Below are positions 35,641 through 44,199 of a stretch of DNA of 64,000 bases, piece after piece. How positions within the stretch are numbered: position 1 is the stretch's first letter; the number at the start of each line of letters is the position of its first letter. The notes under the pieces are model-generated. The model saw only the letters and a list, made by a program, of their open reading frames with translations, was not told the origin of the DNA and did no database searches. The DNA is taken from positions 1 through 64,000 of the forward strand of contig NZ_JASCIQ010000015.1 in the NCBI RefSeq assembly GCF_029968035.1, given 5' to 3'. A program made the position numbers and the translations under genes. The stretch comes from Streptomyces cavernicola (GTDB lineage Bacteria; Actinomycetota; Actinomycetes; Streptomycetales; Streptomycetaceae).

Positions 35641-36441
35641 GTGCCGACGTCCGACGCCACCACCGAAAGCGCCGCCACCAAGCCCGCCGCCACCGGCGGA
35701 GTCCAGTCACTTGAGCGCGCCTTCGACCTGCTCGAGCGTATGGCGGACGCGGGCGGCGAGGTCGGCCTGAGCGAGCTCTCCGCGAGCAGCGGACTGCCGC
35801 TGCCGACCATCCACCGCCTGATGCGCACCCTGGTCGCCACCGGGTACGTCCGCCAGCAGCCCAACCGCCGCTACTCCCTCGGCCCGCGCCTGATCCGCCT
35901 CGGCGAATCCGCCTCGCGCCTGCTCGGCACCTGGGCCCGCCCCTACCTCGCCCGCCTCGTCGAGGAGACCGGCGAGACCGCCAACATGGCGCTGCTCGAC
36001 GGCGACGAGATCGTGTACGTGGCGCAGGTGCCGTCCAAGCACTCCATGCGCATGTTCACCGAGGTCGGCCGCCGCGTCCTGCCGCACTCCACCGGCGTGG
36101 GCAAGGCCCTGCTCGCCACCACCCCCGCGGACGAGGTGCGCGCCCTGCTCTCGCGTACGGGCATGCCGGCCGCGACGGAGAAGACGATCACCACGCCCGA
36201 GGGCTTCCTCGACGCGCTCGCGGAGGTCCGCGAGGCGGGGTACGCGGTGGACGACAACGAGCAGGAGATCGGGGTGCGCTGCCTCGCGGTCCCGGTCCCC
36301 GACTCCCCCACCGCGGCGGCCATCTCGATCTCCGGCCCGGCGGGCCGCGTCACCGAGGCCGCCACGGAGAAGATCGTCCCGATCCTCCAGCAGGTCGCGG
36401 CGGAGCTGTCCGTCGCTCTCGCGAACACGAACGGGTCCTGA
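35641..36441 (+). CDS. IclR-family repressor, probable AllR-type regulator of allantoin use
   Basis: The 266-residue protein has the IclR winged helix (QSLERAFDLLERMADAGGEV, LSELSASSGLPLPTIHRLMR, residues about 21-68) and effector domain (about 85-260, VYVAQVPSKHSMRMFTEVGR, LPHSTGVGKALLATTP, NEQEIGVRCLAVPVPD). GTG 35641 has AAAGGACC upstream. Its position divergent to allB matches the known Streptomyces AllR arrangement, where allantoate or glyoxylate releases the repressor; the name is therefore likely but inferred. Confidence 0.88.
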   Translation: MPTSDATTESAATKPAATGGVQSLERAFDLLERMADAGGEVGLSELSASSGLPLPTIHRLMRTLVATGYVRQQPNRRYSLGPRLIRLGESASRLLGTWARPYLARLVEETGETANMALLDGDEIVYVAQVPSKHSMRMFTEVGRRVLPHSTGVGKALLATTPADEVRALLSRTGMPAATEKTITTPEGFLDALAEVREAGYAVDDNEQEIGVRCLAVPVPDSPTAAAISISGPAGRVTEAATEKIVPILQQVAAELSVALANTNGS

Positions 36442-36481
36442 GACGTTCCGCCTCTGAACCCGCCGTATCGCGCCATGCGTC

Positions 36482-36518
36482 GAGGCCCGAGCCGAATCGG
36501 CTCGGGCCTCTGGCTTTT
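36482..36518 (+). terminator. Strong rho-independent-like terminator
   Basis: A 13-14 bp perfect stem (GAGGCCCGAGCCGA and its complement) with a minimal loop is followed by TGGCTTTT. It ends the IclR gene. Confidence 0.85.
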
Positions 36519-36523
36519 CCCTC

Positions 36524-36561
36524 CGGGATGTACGTCCGCTCTCTTCGGGATGTACGTCCGC
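36524..36561. repeat. 16-bp direct repeat containing a near-palindrome
   Basis: CGGGATGTACGTCCGC occurs twice with a 22-bp period (36524-36539 and 36546-36561). Each copy holds GGATGTACGTCC, nearly self-complementary, so it may be a tandem regulator site for the short frame at 36617. Confidence 0.65.
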
Positions 36562-36587
36562 GCTTCCGGTTCTCCGGCCGGACCGGA

Positions 36588-36850
36588 TTGTCAGTGCCGC
36601 CTGTCATCCCTGAGTCATGGCAGAGACGACGTACGCCGAACTCCTGGGCCGGATCGAGGAGTTCGCGAGTGAGCGATGCGCCCGGGAGCGGCTCGGGCTG
36701 CTCCACACCCTCATCGCCCCGCTGCTCGACCGGCTACGACGTACGCGGCGGCGGTCTGGCTACGCCTCCTCGCTGGGCAGGAGCTGGGGGCGGGAGCTGC
36801 GCGCGATGCATGCGCAGCTCACCGGGGTGAGGCGTTTCTTGCGGCAGCGC
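36588..36850 (+). other. Possible broken small gene behind a degraded TTGTCAGTG promoter
   Basis: TTGTCAGTG at 36588-36596 is followed after eight bases by CATCCC, a poor -10. ATG 36617 opens MAETTYAELLGRIEEFASER and continues CARERLGLLHTLIAPLLDRL. After about 36740 the other plus frame looks more natural (TTYAAAVWLRLLAGQELGAG), and neither frame has a stop before running into the antisense of the ABC gene. I suspect a frameshifted relic of unknown family. Confidence 0.3.
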
Positions 36851-36853
36851 GCC

Positions 36854-37534
36854 TCAGACCTCCGCGTACGTGCCGAGCCTGCCGTCCACCATCTCCCGCA
36901 CCTCGTCCGCCTCCGTGAGGTGGGTGTGGTCGTGCGTGACGAGGACGGTGGCCGTGGCGCGTTCGCGGGTGAGGCGGACGAGCAGGTCGAGGACGGCCGC
37001 GCCGCGCTCGTGGTCGAGGGCGCTGGTGGGTTCGTCGACGAGCAGCACGTCCGGCTCGTTCATCAGCGCGCGGGCGATGTTGACGCGCTGCCGCTGCCCG
37101 CCGGACAGCTGGTGCGGACGGCGGTCCGCCTGCCCGGCGAGGCCGACCGCGTCGAGCAACTCCCGGGCCCGGTCCCGTACTTGACGCGGCTTGCGGCCGT
37201 CCAGGTGGGCCATGACCTGGAGCTGCTCGGCGGCGGTCAGGGACGGCAGGAGGTTGGGCTGCTGGAAGACGACGCCGATCCGCTCGCGGCGCAGCGCGGA
37301 CTTCTCGGCGCGGCTCAGCTCCGCCGTGGACGTGCCCGCCACGACGACTTGGCCGCTGTCCGGCGTGACCAGGGTGGCCGCGACGGCGAGCAGGCTGGAC
37401 TTGCCGGACCCGGAGGGCCCGACGACGGCGGTCACGGATCCGGCCGGGACGTGCAGCTGCACGCTGTCGAGGGCGGTGAGCCGGCCGTCGCCGTCGGGGT
37501 AGGTGAGCGTGACGGAGTCGAGGTGCAGAGTCAT
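36854..37534 (-). CDS. ABC transporter ATP-binding protein (LolD/MacB type)
   Basis: The 226-residue ATPase has Walker A VVGPSGSGKSSLLAVAA (about 34-50), Q-loop FQQPNLLPSLTA, signature QLSGGQRQRVNIARAL (about 136-151) and Walker B PDVLLVDEPTSALDHE. It is of the short MacB/LolD class that works with FtsX-like permeases in export or envelope functions. Its ATG overlaps the permease stop. The divergent two-component system probably controls it. Confidence 0.93.
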   Translation of the reverse strand: MTLHLDSVTLTYPDGDGRLTALDSVQLHVPAGSVTAVVGPSGSGKSSLLAVAATLVTPDSGQVVVAGTSTAELSRAEKSALRRERIGVVFQQPNLLPSLTAAEQLQVMAHLDGRKPRQVRDRARELLDAVGLAGQADRRPHQLSGGQRQRVNIARALMNEPDVLLVDEPTSALDHERGAAVLDLLVRLTRERATATVLVTHDHTHLTEADEVREMVDGRLGTYAEV

Positions 37535-38613
37535 CGGGCGCTCCCGAGCGCGGTGAGGGGGTCGACGGCGGTGATGCGGCGGACGGAGAGACCGGCGCCG
37601 AGCGCCCCGAGGGCGATCATCACGGCGGCGGGCACGAGGACGGTCTGCGGATCGAGGACGAACGGCACGTCCCCGCCGCCGATCAGGACGCCCGCCCCGG
37701 CGGCGAGCAGCGTGCCGAGCCCGGTCCCGGCGGCGAGCATCACGACGGCCTGGCCGAGCGCGTCCTTGAGGAGGTACGGGGTGGCGGCGCCGAGCGCCTT
37801 CAGGACGGCGATGTCGGCGCTGCGCTGGATCGTCCAGACCGTGAAGAACGCGCCGATCACCAGGGCGGAGATCGCGAACAGGAAGCCGCGCATCAACTGC
37901 AGCGAGCCGTTCTCGGCCTGGTAGGAGCCGATCGCGGTGAGCGCCTCGGTCAGGCTCGACGTCCGCGTCCCCGCCGCCCGGTCGCCGGCCGCCAGATCGG
38001 CCTCGCCGGTCGTGCGGAGCGCGACCACGGTCGCCTGCTCCCCGTCACCACCGGCTCCGCCTTGCCCGACCCGCTGCCAGTCGTCGAGCGTCGTCCACAC
38101 GACCGCCGTGTGGCTGTACGAGGCCTCGCCCGCGACGGCCGCGACGCTCTGCTCCAGCGGCCCGATGCGTACGGTGTCGCCCGCCGCGACGCCCAGGTCG
38201 GCCGCGGCCTGCTCGGACAGGACGACCCGGCCGGGCGCGAGCCCGGACGGCGCGATGCCGGCGCCCGGTCGCACGCCGAACGCCGAGACGGCGGCGGTAC
38301 GGTCCCCCGCCGTGCCGTTGAGGGTGCGGATGCCGACGGGCTCGGCCGACTCGACGCCGGGCTGCTCGGCCCACGCGTCCCAGGCCTTCTCCCCGAGGGA
38401 CGAGTCGGTGAACGAGACCGACCTGCCGTCCGGGGGCGCGGCGAAGGCCAGGTGGTCGGCGGGCAGGCCGGTGACGGCCGAGGTGTTCTCCCGGGCGAGG
38501 CCCGCGGTCAGGCCCGAAAGGAGGCCGACGAGGAGCGTGATGAGCACGACCACCGTGCCCATGAGCGCGAACCGCCCCTTGGCGAACCTGAGATCTCTCC
38601 ATGCGACGAACAT
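37531..38613 (-). CDS. FtsX-like ABC transporter permease
   Basis: The 360-residue protein has one N-terminal membrane helix (FALMGTVVVLITLLVGLLSG), a large exported domain (about 40-230) and three C-terminal helices (FLFAISALVIGAFFTVWTIQ; VVMLAAGTGLGTLLAAGAGV; VLVPAAVMIALGALGAGLSV). This is the MacB/FtsX layout. The motif RSADIAVLKALGAATPYLLK after the second helix is the conserved coupling loop to the ATPase. ATG 38613 follows GTGGGGGC. Substrate unknown; antimicrobial peptide efflux or lipoprotein export are options. Confidence 0.9.
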   Translation of the reverse strand: MFVAWRDLRFAKGRFALMGTVVVLITLLVGLLSGLTAGLARENTSAVTGLPADHLAFAAPPDGRSVSFTDSSLGEKAWDAWAEQPGVESAEPVGIRTLNGTAGDRTAAVSAFGVRPGAGIAPSGLAPGRVVLSEQAAADLGVAAGDTVRIGPLEQSVAAVAGEASYSHTAVVWTTLDDWQRVGQGGAGGDGEQATVVALRTTGEADLAAGDRAAGTRTSSLTEALTAIGSYQAENGSLQLMRGFLFAISALVIGAFFTVWTIQRSADIAVLKALGAATPYLLKDALGQAVVMLAAGTGLGTLLAAGAGVLIGGGDVPFVLDPQTVLVPAAVMIALGALGAGLSVRRITAVDPLTALGSAR

Positions 38614-38727
38614 GCCCCCACCGTGTCCCGGCGGGGCCCCGCCCGGCATCGCGCGCGGGTTCGGCCCTTGCGCGCCGTAGGTGGGAGCGGTTTTTAGAAC
38701 TTTCGGTTGACCGGCCGCGCCGGGCCG

Positions 38728-38750
38728 TTGTCAGTGCGCGCGCCTACGCT
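38728..38750 (+). promoter_or_regulatory. TTGTCAGTG-N8-TACGCT promoter, leaderless histidine kinase transcript
   Basis: TTGTCAGTG (38728-38736), eight bases and TACGCT (38745-38750) fit the PafBC/RecA-independent damage promoter consensus. The expected start, 6-10 bp after TACGCT, is at or beside the A of ATG 38760, so the message should be leaderless. No ribosome site is seen, which agrees. Confidence 0.65.
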
Positions 38751-38759
38751 GAACGGGTC

Positions 38760-40004
38760 ATGGAAGCACGCTCACTCGCCCCTGTCCTGCGCGCGCTGCG
38801 CGGCTGTCTGCATCTGCTGACGGCCGGGCTCGTCGCGCTCGCCGCCGTGCGCGCCGTCAGCGCGGACGCTCCGCACGCCGCTGCGGTCGTGGCTGTCTGC
38901 GCGACCTTCGCGGCCATGTACGGGGCGGGGCTCACGCTGCCGCGGGTGCGCAGGTCGAAGGGCAGATCGGCGCTCTGGCTCGGGCTGCTCTGCGCGCTCT
39001 GGCTGGTCCTGCTCGTCCTCACACCGGACGCGTTGTGGACGGCGTTCCCGCTGTTCTTCCTGCAGCTGCACCTGCTGCCGCTGCGCTGGGGCGTGACGGC
39101 GGTCGCGGGCACCACGGCGGCGGCGATCACCGGGTTCGTCGCGCACGGCGCCGCGGCCTCGCCCGGCGCTGTGGTGGGGCCCGCCCTCGGCGCGGCCGTC
39201 GCGATCGGCACGGTCCTCGGCTACCGCGCGCTGCACCAGGAGAGCGAGCGCCGCCGCGAGCTCATAGAGGAGCTGCTCGCCACCCGCGCGGAGCTCGCCG
39301 AGGCGGAGCGCGCGGCGGGCACCCTCGCCGAACGCGAGCGGCTCGCGCGGGAGATCCACGACACCCTCGCCCAGGGCCTGTCCAGCATCCAACTGCTGCT
39401 GCGCGCCGCCGAACGCACCCTGCCCGAGGACGCCCCGGCTCTCGCGCACGTCCGCGAGGCGCGTGTGGCGGCGGTCGACAACCTCGCCGAGGCCCGCCGT
39501 TTCGTCCGCGCGCTGACCCCGCCCGACCTGGAGCACGGCTCGCTGGTCGCCGCCCTGGAACGGCTGTGCGGCACGCCCTCGGGGGCGACGCGGGTCGAGT
39601 TCGCCGTCAGCGGTACGCCGGTGGAGCTGCCGACGCCGTACGAGGTGGCGCTGCTGCGGGTCGCCCAGTCGGCGCTCGCCAACACGCTCCGGCACGCGGA
39701 CGCCGAGCGCGCCTCGATCACGCTGAGCTTCATGGACACGTCGGTCGCGCTGGATGTCGTGGACGACGGGAGAGGGTTCCGGGAGGAGGACGCGCGCGGC
39801 ACGGACGGCGCCGGTGGCCGTGGTTCGCGTACGGACGGCGGGTTCGGGCTGCGGGCGATGCGCTCGCGGGCCCAGTCGCTCGGCGGCACGCTCAGCGTGG
39901 AGTCCACACCCGGCCACGGCACGGCCCTGGCGATCACCCTGCCACTGCCGGCGGTACGGGCGTCCGCCCCTGACGAACGGCCCTCCCAGGAGGTGCGGGC
40001 ATGA
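38760..40004 (+). CDS. Sensor histidine kinase (HisKA_3/NarX-DesK type)
   Basis: The 414-residue kinase has about five membrane helices in residues 10-165, a coiled linker (HQESERRRELIEELLATRAE), the dimerisation and phosphoacceptor helix EREIHDT-type ERLARGEIHDTLAQGLSS shown here as REIHDTLAQGLSSIQLLL (His near 201) and an HATPase_c domain with VAQSALANTLRHADAER, VVDDGRGF and GGFGLRAM. It senses a membrane or envelope signal and pairs with the response regulator, which overlaps it by four bases. It is divergent from the ABC exporter genes. Confidence 0.92.
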   Translation: MEARSLAPVLRALRGCLHLLTAGLVALAAVRAVSADAPHAAAVVAVCATFAAMYGAGLTLPRVRRSKGRSALWLGLLCALWLVLLVLTPDALWTAFPLFFLQLHLLPLRWGVTAVAGTTAAAITGFVAHGAAASPGAVVGPALGAAVAIGTVLGYRALHQESERRRELIEELLATRAELAEAERAAGTLAERERLAREIHDTLAQGLSSIQLLLRAAERTLPEDAPALAHVREARVAAVDNLAEARRFVRALTPPDLEHGSLVAALERLCGTPSGATRVEFAVSGTPVELPTPYEVALLRVAQSALANTLRHADAERASITLSFMDTSVALDVVDDGRGFREEDARGTDGAGGRGSRTDGGFGLRAMRSRAQSLGGTLSVESTPGHGTALAITLPLPAVRASAPDERPSQEVRA

Positions 40005-40663
40005 CGGCCACTGCAGGTGCTCCCGGACCCATCCGGCTGCTGCTCGCCGACGACCACCCGGTCGTGCGGGCGGGGCTGCGTGCCGTGCTCGACACCGAGG
40101 CGGACTTCCGGGTCGTCGCGGAGGCGGCCAGCGCCGAGCAGGCGGTCGAGCTCGCGGCGGCCGAGGGGGGCGAGGGAATCGACGTCGTGCTCATGGACCT
40201 GCAGTTCGGCCCCGGCCGTATGCACGGCGCGGAGGCCACCGCCGCGATCGCCGCGCTGCCGGGCGGGCCGCGTGTCCTGGTCCTGACCACGTACGACACG
40301 GACGCCGACATCCTCGCCGCGGTCGAGGCCGGGGCGGCGGGCTACCTCCTCAAGGACGCGCCGCCGGAGGAACTGGCCGCGGCGGTGCGCACGGCGGCCG
40401 CCGGGCAGTCGGCGCTCGCTCCGGCGATCGCGCTGCGGCTGATGGACCGGATGCGGGCTCCTGCGGAGGCGTTGAGTCGGCGTGAGCTGGAGGTGCTCGG
40501 GCTTGTCGCAGACGGGCTGTCCAACCAGCAGATCAGCAAGCGGCTGTTCCTCAGCCAGGCCACGGTGAAGTCCCACCTCGTCCATGTCTTCGCCAAGCTG
40601 GAGGTCGACTCCCGCACGGCGGCGGTGGCGGTGGCGCGCAGCAGAGGCATGCTGCCCCGGTAG
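40001..40663 (+). CDS. NarL/LuxR-family response regulator
   Basis: The 220-residue regulator has a receiver domain (LLLADDHPVVRAGLRAVLDT, phosphoacceptor Asp in VVLMDLQFG near residue 66, switch Thr in VLTTYDTD, Lys in YLLKDAPP) and a C-terminal LuxR helix-turn-helix (LSRRELEVLGLVADGLSNQQ, ISKRLFLSQATVKSHLVHVF). ATG overlaps the kinase stop (ATGA), so the pair is coupled. The likely target is the divergent ABC exporter operon. Confidence 0.95.
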   Translation: MTATAGAPGPIRLLLADDHPVVRAGLRAVLDTEADFRVVAEAASAEQAVELAAAEGGEGIDVVLMDLQFGPGRMHGAEATAAIAALPGGPRVLVLTTYDTDADILAAVEAGAAGYLLKDAPPEELAAAVRTAAAGQSALAPAIALRLMDRMRAPAEALSRRELEVLGLVADGLSNQQISKRLFLSQATVKSHLVHVFAKLEVDSRTAAVAVARSRGMLPR

Positions 40664-40681
40664 GGCCCGCCGTCGGCTCTC

Positions 40682-40994
40682 TCCCCCGCCCCTTCCCGAA
40701 AGTCCTGGCGGACGGCTCCGGGGGCGCCGCCCCCGCACCCCGGCTCGTCGTTCGGCTGCCGCGCCACTGTGGCTGAGCGCGCAGTTCCGCGCGCCCCTGT
40801 TCCGGGGCTCCGCCCCGGACCCCCCGCTCCTCAAACGCCGGAGGGGCTGTCTTTCAGGGGCGCGGGGAACTGCGCGACCAGCCACGACGGCGCGGCAGCC
40901 GAACGACAGCCGGGGACCGGGGCGAAGCCCCGGAGCCGACCGCAGGCCACGCGGCGGCAGCGCAAATCAGGTACAGCCGGGAAGGGGCGGGGGA
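40682..40994. repeat. Second copy of the intergenic inverted-repeat element, degraded
   Basis: The left arm TCCCCCGCCCCTTCCC (40682-40697) is the complement of GGGAAGGGGCGGGGGA (40979-40994). Between them are the same modules as in the 27.4-kb element: CTCCTCAAACGCCGGAGGGG and GGGGCGCGGGGAACTGCGC, plus CCACGACGG. It fills most of 40664-41076, where I see no gene. Confidence 0.7.
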
Positions 40995-41038
40995 CGGGAA
41001 AAGGAGAAGACCAGGCCACCCTTCGCCTCGGTAAAGTA

Positions 41039-41062
41039 ATTGGCCAGGCCGGCAAGGCCAAT
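41039..41062. promoter_or_regulatory. Inverted repeat ATTGGCC-N10-GGCCAAT upstream of the MocR gene
   Basis: A 7+10+7 perfect inverted repeat ends 14 bp before ATG 41077 and overlaps nothing else. MocR regulators often bind near their own start, so autoregulation is likely. Confidence 0.5.
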
Positions 41063-41076
41063 CGTGAGGAGTTGGT

Positions 41077-42567
41077 ATGGCAGCCAGTGCAGGGAACGCG
41101 GGGAACACCGGGAACGTGGGGAACAACGGCAACAGCAGTCTGGGCAGCCGCCGCCTAGCCACCCTCCTCACCGCCACCGCAGGCCCCCACCCCGGCTACC
41201 GCCCCCTCGCCCACGCCGTGCGAACCCTGCTGCTCGACGGCCGTATCGCCCTCCGTACCCGCCTCCCCGCCGAGCGCGAGCTCGCGACGGCCCTCGGGAT
41301 CAGCCGGGCCACGGTCACCGCGGCCTACGACCTGCTGCGTACCGACGGCTTCGCGCACAGCAGGCGCGGCTCGGGCACCTGGACCGCGTTGCCCGAGGGC
41401 CGACGCCCCAGCAGCGTCGCGTACGCCGTGACGGACGACGTGATCGACCTGGCCATGGCCGCCCCGTACGCACCGCAGGGCGAGCTCGCCGCGGCGCTGG
41501 CCGCGGTGTCCGGCGAAGTGGCCCGGCACGCGGCGACCGCGGGCTACCACCCTTACGGGCTGCCGGAGTTGAGGGCCGCGGTGGCCGAGCGGTTCACGCG
41601 GCGGGGGCTGCCCACCATCCCCGAGCAGATCCTGATCACCTCCGGGGCCCAGCAGGCGGTGTCGCTCACCCTGACCCTGCTCGCCCGGCCCGGCGACCGG
41701 GTCCTGGTGGAGAACCCCTCGTACACGAATGTGCTCGACGCGGTGCGCAGGGGCGGGCTGCGGGCGACGCCCGTGCCGGTGACGGACGAGGGCTGGGACA
41801 CGGAGGTCGCGGAGTCGACGCTGCGGCAGACCGCGCCCCGACTCGCCTACCTGGTACCGGACTTCCACAATCCGACGGGCCGTCTGATGCCCGTCGAGCA
41901 GCGGCAGCGGTTCCTGGAGACGGCACGCCGTACGGGCACGTGGCTGATCATCGACGAGACCCTGACGGACATCGCCCTCGACGCCCCGCGGCCCGCGCCG
42001 TTCGCCTCGCTCGCCGGGCGCGGGGCGGGCGAACAGCTGGTCACCGTCGGCTCGTTGAGCAAGACGCACTGGGGCGGGCTGCGCATCGGCTGGGTGCGGG
42101 CGAGCTCCCAGCTGATCACCGAGCTGGCCACGCACCGGGTCCCGACGGACATCGCGGGCTCGGTCCTCGACCAGCTCCTCGCGGTCGAGCTGATCGAGCG
42201 CACGGAGGCGGTGCTCGCCGAGCGGCTGCCGCTGCTTCGCTCCCAACGCTCGGCGCTCGCGGCCGCGCTCGCGGAGCAACTCCCCGAGTGGCGTTGGCAG
42301 TTGCCGCCGGGCGGGCTGTGCCTGTGGGTGGATCTGGGCGCGCCGATCTCCTCGGCCCTGGCGACGGCCGCGCTCGATCACGGGGTGCGTATCGAGGGCG
42401 GCGCGCGCTTCGGCGCCGATCCGGGCACGCACGAGCACCGGCTGCGCATCCCCTACGCGCTGCCCGCCGAGCTCTGCGTGGAGGCGGTCGGCCGGCTCGC
42501 CAGGACGCTGGAGGCGGGCCTGCCCACGGCGAACGGCGAGCGCAGACACCGCCCTTGGATGGCCTGA
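41077..42567 (+). CDS. MocR-family GntR regulator with aminotransferase-like domain
   Basis: The 496-residue protein joins an N-terminal GntR winged helix (PLAHAVRTLLLDGRIALRTR, LATALGISRATVTAAYDLLR, residues about 45-110) to a fold-type I aminotransferase domain. The PLP lysine is in VGSLSKTHWGGLRIGW (about 327-342), with VPDFHNPTGR and IIDETLTDIA nearby. It starts with an odd Gly-Asn repeat (GNAGNTGNVGNNGNSS). A GAGGAG supports ATG 41077. Some relatives regulate PLP synthesis or a membrane protein gene next door, but none of those is adjacent here. Confidence 0.9.
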   Translation: MAASAGNAGNTGNVGNNGNSSLGSRRLATLLTATAGPHPGYRPLAHAVRTLLLDGRIALRTRLPAERELATALGISRATVTAAYDLLRTDGFAHSRRGSGTWTALPEGRRPSSVAYAVTDDVIDLAMAAPYAPQGELAAALAAVSGEVARHAATAGYHPYGLPELRAAVAERFTRRGLPTIPEQILITSGAQQAVSLTLTLLARPGDRVLVENPSYTNVLDAVRRGGLRATPVPVTDEGWDTEVAESTLRQTAPRLAYLVPDFHNPTGRLMPVEQRQRFLETARRTGTWLIIDETLTDIALDAPRPAPFASLAGRGAGEQLVTVGSLSKTHWGGLRIGWVRASSQLITELATHRVPTDIAGSVLDQLLAVELIERTEAVLAERLPLLRSQRSALAAALAEQLPEWRWQLPPGGLCLWVDLGAPISSALATAALDHGVRIEGGARFGADPGTHEHRLRIPYALPAELCVEAVGRLARTLEAGLPTANGERRHRPWMA

Positions 42568-42605
42568 CCCGCCATCGCCTCAACGATCCGGCCGCCTCAG
42601 CCGTT

Positions 42606-42929
42606 TCACCTCGCCGCCGGTCCCCCGAAGACGTCCACTGCTTCCCGTACGTCGGTCAGTGCGCCGGTCAGGGCGCTCACCGAGCCGCAGGAACCCGCGA
42701 TGAGCAGCAGGGAGCGGCGCAGCCGGGGCACCTCGGGGGTGCCGTGGGCGGCCATCGCGGCGAGTGCCGCCAGTTCGTCCTCCGCGATGCCGCGGTCCGG
42801 GAACTCAGCCGGGTACGCGGCCAGTTCGCGGCGCAGCCGGGACACGGCGGAGCGCAGCCGCTCCACCTTCGGATCCATGTCGCCGCCGCTGTCCACCGCT
42901 GACCGTCTCTGTCGCATGCTTCGCAACAC
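42606..42929 (-). CDS. Conserved actinobacterial small protein (DUF5955-like)
   Basis: The 107-residue protein contains a helical pair VERLRSAVSRLRRELAAYPA and IAEDELAALAAMAAHGTPEV, then RLRRSLLLIAGSCGSVSALT and TDVREAVDVFG. This reminds me of a small Streptomyces family without known function. I choose GTG 42929 because GGGGATGGACT precedes it and relatives begin with MLRSMRQR; ATG 42917 and ATG 42878 are alternatives. The region 42930-43258 has no other gene. Confidence 0.65.
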   Translation of the reverse strand: MLRSMRQRRSAVDSGGDMDPKVERLRSAVSRLRRELAAYPAEFPDRGIAEDELAALAAMAAHGTPEVPRLRRSLLLIAGSCGSVSALTGALTDVREAVDVFGGPAAR

Positions 42930-43258
42930 AGTCCATCCCCCTCGCACGCCGTCGTGCGCCGTTCTCCTGCTGTGTGTCCGACTGCTGCGTCCGACCCACG
43001 TGCCCGAATGCTGTCCTTGACGCCCCGGTGCCGTCGGCGTCGCGCTGCTCACGCCACGCCCGTCACACGGTTCCCCCACGTCCCCCCGGCCCCCGTGTGG
43101 CGATGGTCGGTCGCCGGGGACGCGGGTCAGTAAACGCCACACGGCGGCGCGCTCGCCACTCCTCTGACCGAATTCCACCGCCTCGCGCCGTGTCCCGGAC
43201 TGAGCGAAGTGTTCCGTTCCGTCCCGCGCGACGGCGGAGGCGTTCGTAGGCTGGCCGT

Positions 43259-43939
43259 ATGAGCGAATCGAGGCTCGACGAGCCGGGCCCGTACGACCGA
43301 GTTGGCCGAATCACAGAGGCAGCAGAGGAAGCGGAGGAAGCCGGGGCGGGTGCGCCGCGGGTCGTGGGGCTGCTGCTCGCCGCGGGCGGCGGTCGGCGGC
43401 TCGGCGGCCGGCCGAAGGCGCTGCTGCCGTACCGCGGCCGACCGCTGGTGGAGCACGCCGTGGAGGTGCTGCGTACGGGCGGCTGCGCCGAGGTGCACGT
43501 CGTCATCGGGGCGGCCGCGGACCGCGTACGGGAGGAGGCCTCGCTCGACGGCTGCGTCCTTGTCGAGAACCCGGAGTGGGAGCAGGGCATGGGCTCGTCG
43601 CTCAGGGCCGGGCTCGACTCCCTCAGGGGCAGCGGCGCGGAGGCGGCGCTCGTGTCCCTGGTCGACCAGCCGGGGATCGGTGCGGAGGCGGTGGCCCGAG
43701 TGGTGGCCGCCCACACATCCCCGAAGAGTCTGGTGTGCGCGGCGTACACGGGCAGGCGCGGGCATCCGGTGTTGTTCGGGTCGGAGCGCTGGGCGGGGAT
43801 CGCGGCGACGGCGACCGGGGACCGCGGGGCGCGCGCCTATCTGAAGGAGCACGAGGCGGACATCACACGGGTGGAGTGCGCGGATGTGGCCGAGGCGTTC
43901 GACATCGACACGGAGGCGGATCTGGTGCGGCTGCGGTGA
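43259..43939 (+). CDS. MobA-like nucleotidyltransferase (molybdenum cofactor cytidylyltransferase-like)
   Basis: The 226-residue protein has the MobA-like signature GLLLAAGGGRRLGGRPKALL (about 37-56), LVEHAVEVLRTGG, the acidic VSLVDQPGIGAEAV and RGHPVLFGSERWAGI. This subfamily makes molybdopterin cytosine dinucleotide for xanthine dehydrogenase-type enzymes, which fits purine breakdown with the nearby allantoin genes. A TAGGCT -10-like box ends 6 bp before ATG 43259, so it may be leaderless. Xanthine dehydrogenase itself is not in the window. Confidence 0.85.
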   Translation: MSESRLDEPGPYDRVGRITEAAEEAEEAGAGAPRVVGLLLAAGGGRRLGGRPKALLPYRGRPLVEHAVEVLRTGGCAEVHVVIGAAADRVREEASLDGCVLVENPEWEQGMGSSLRAGLDSLRGSGAEAALVSLVDQPGIGAEAVARVVAAHTSPKSLVCAAYTGRRGHPVLFGSERWAGIAATATGDRGARAYLKEHEADITRVECADVAEAFDIDTEADLVRLR

Positions 43940-44009
43940 ACCTGGAGTGACCGGCGTGGCACTCAGAGCCATGTTCTGTCGACTCTGAGAATCTCGACGT
44001 CAACACACC

Positions 44010-44038
44010 TTGAACTTCCACCATGAGGAAACTACTAT
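44010..44038 (+). promoter_or_regulatory. Promoter of malate synthase
   Basis: TTGAAC (44010-44015), a 17-bp spacer and TACTAT (44033-44038) form the best promoter in the window. The spacer contains TTCC-N7-GGAA (TTCCACCATGAGGAA), which may be a repressor site. The leader would be about 155 nt to ATG 44200, followed by no obvious structured element. Confidence 0.65.
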
Positions 44039-44199
44039 CCACTGGTCAGAAGCGCTCAGCGCTCCGGCGACCTAGAAGCCGGTTTTGGCCCCTTGCGGCA
44101 CTCAGTGCCGCCCTCCGGCCACCCGTCTTCCGTGGCGTCGCCGCGGCACCGAGGCCTTCGGGCCGCACTTGTTCATCCCGCTGAAGGAAGTGACAGCTC

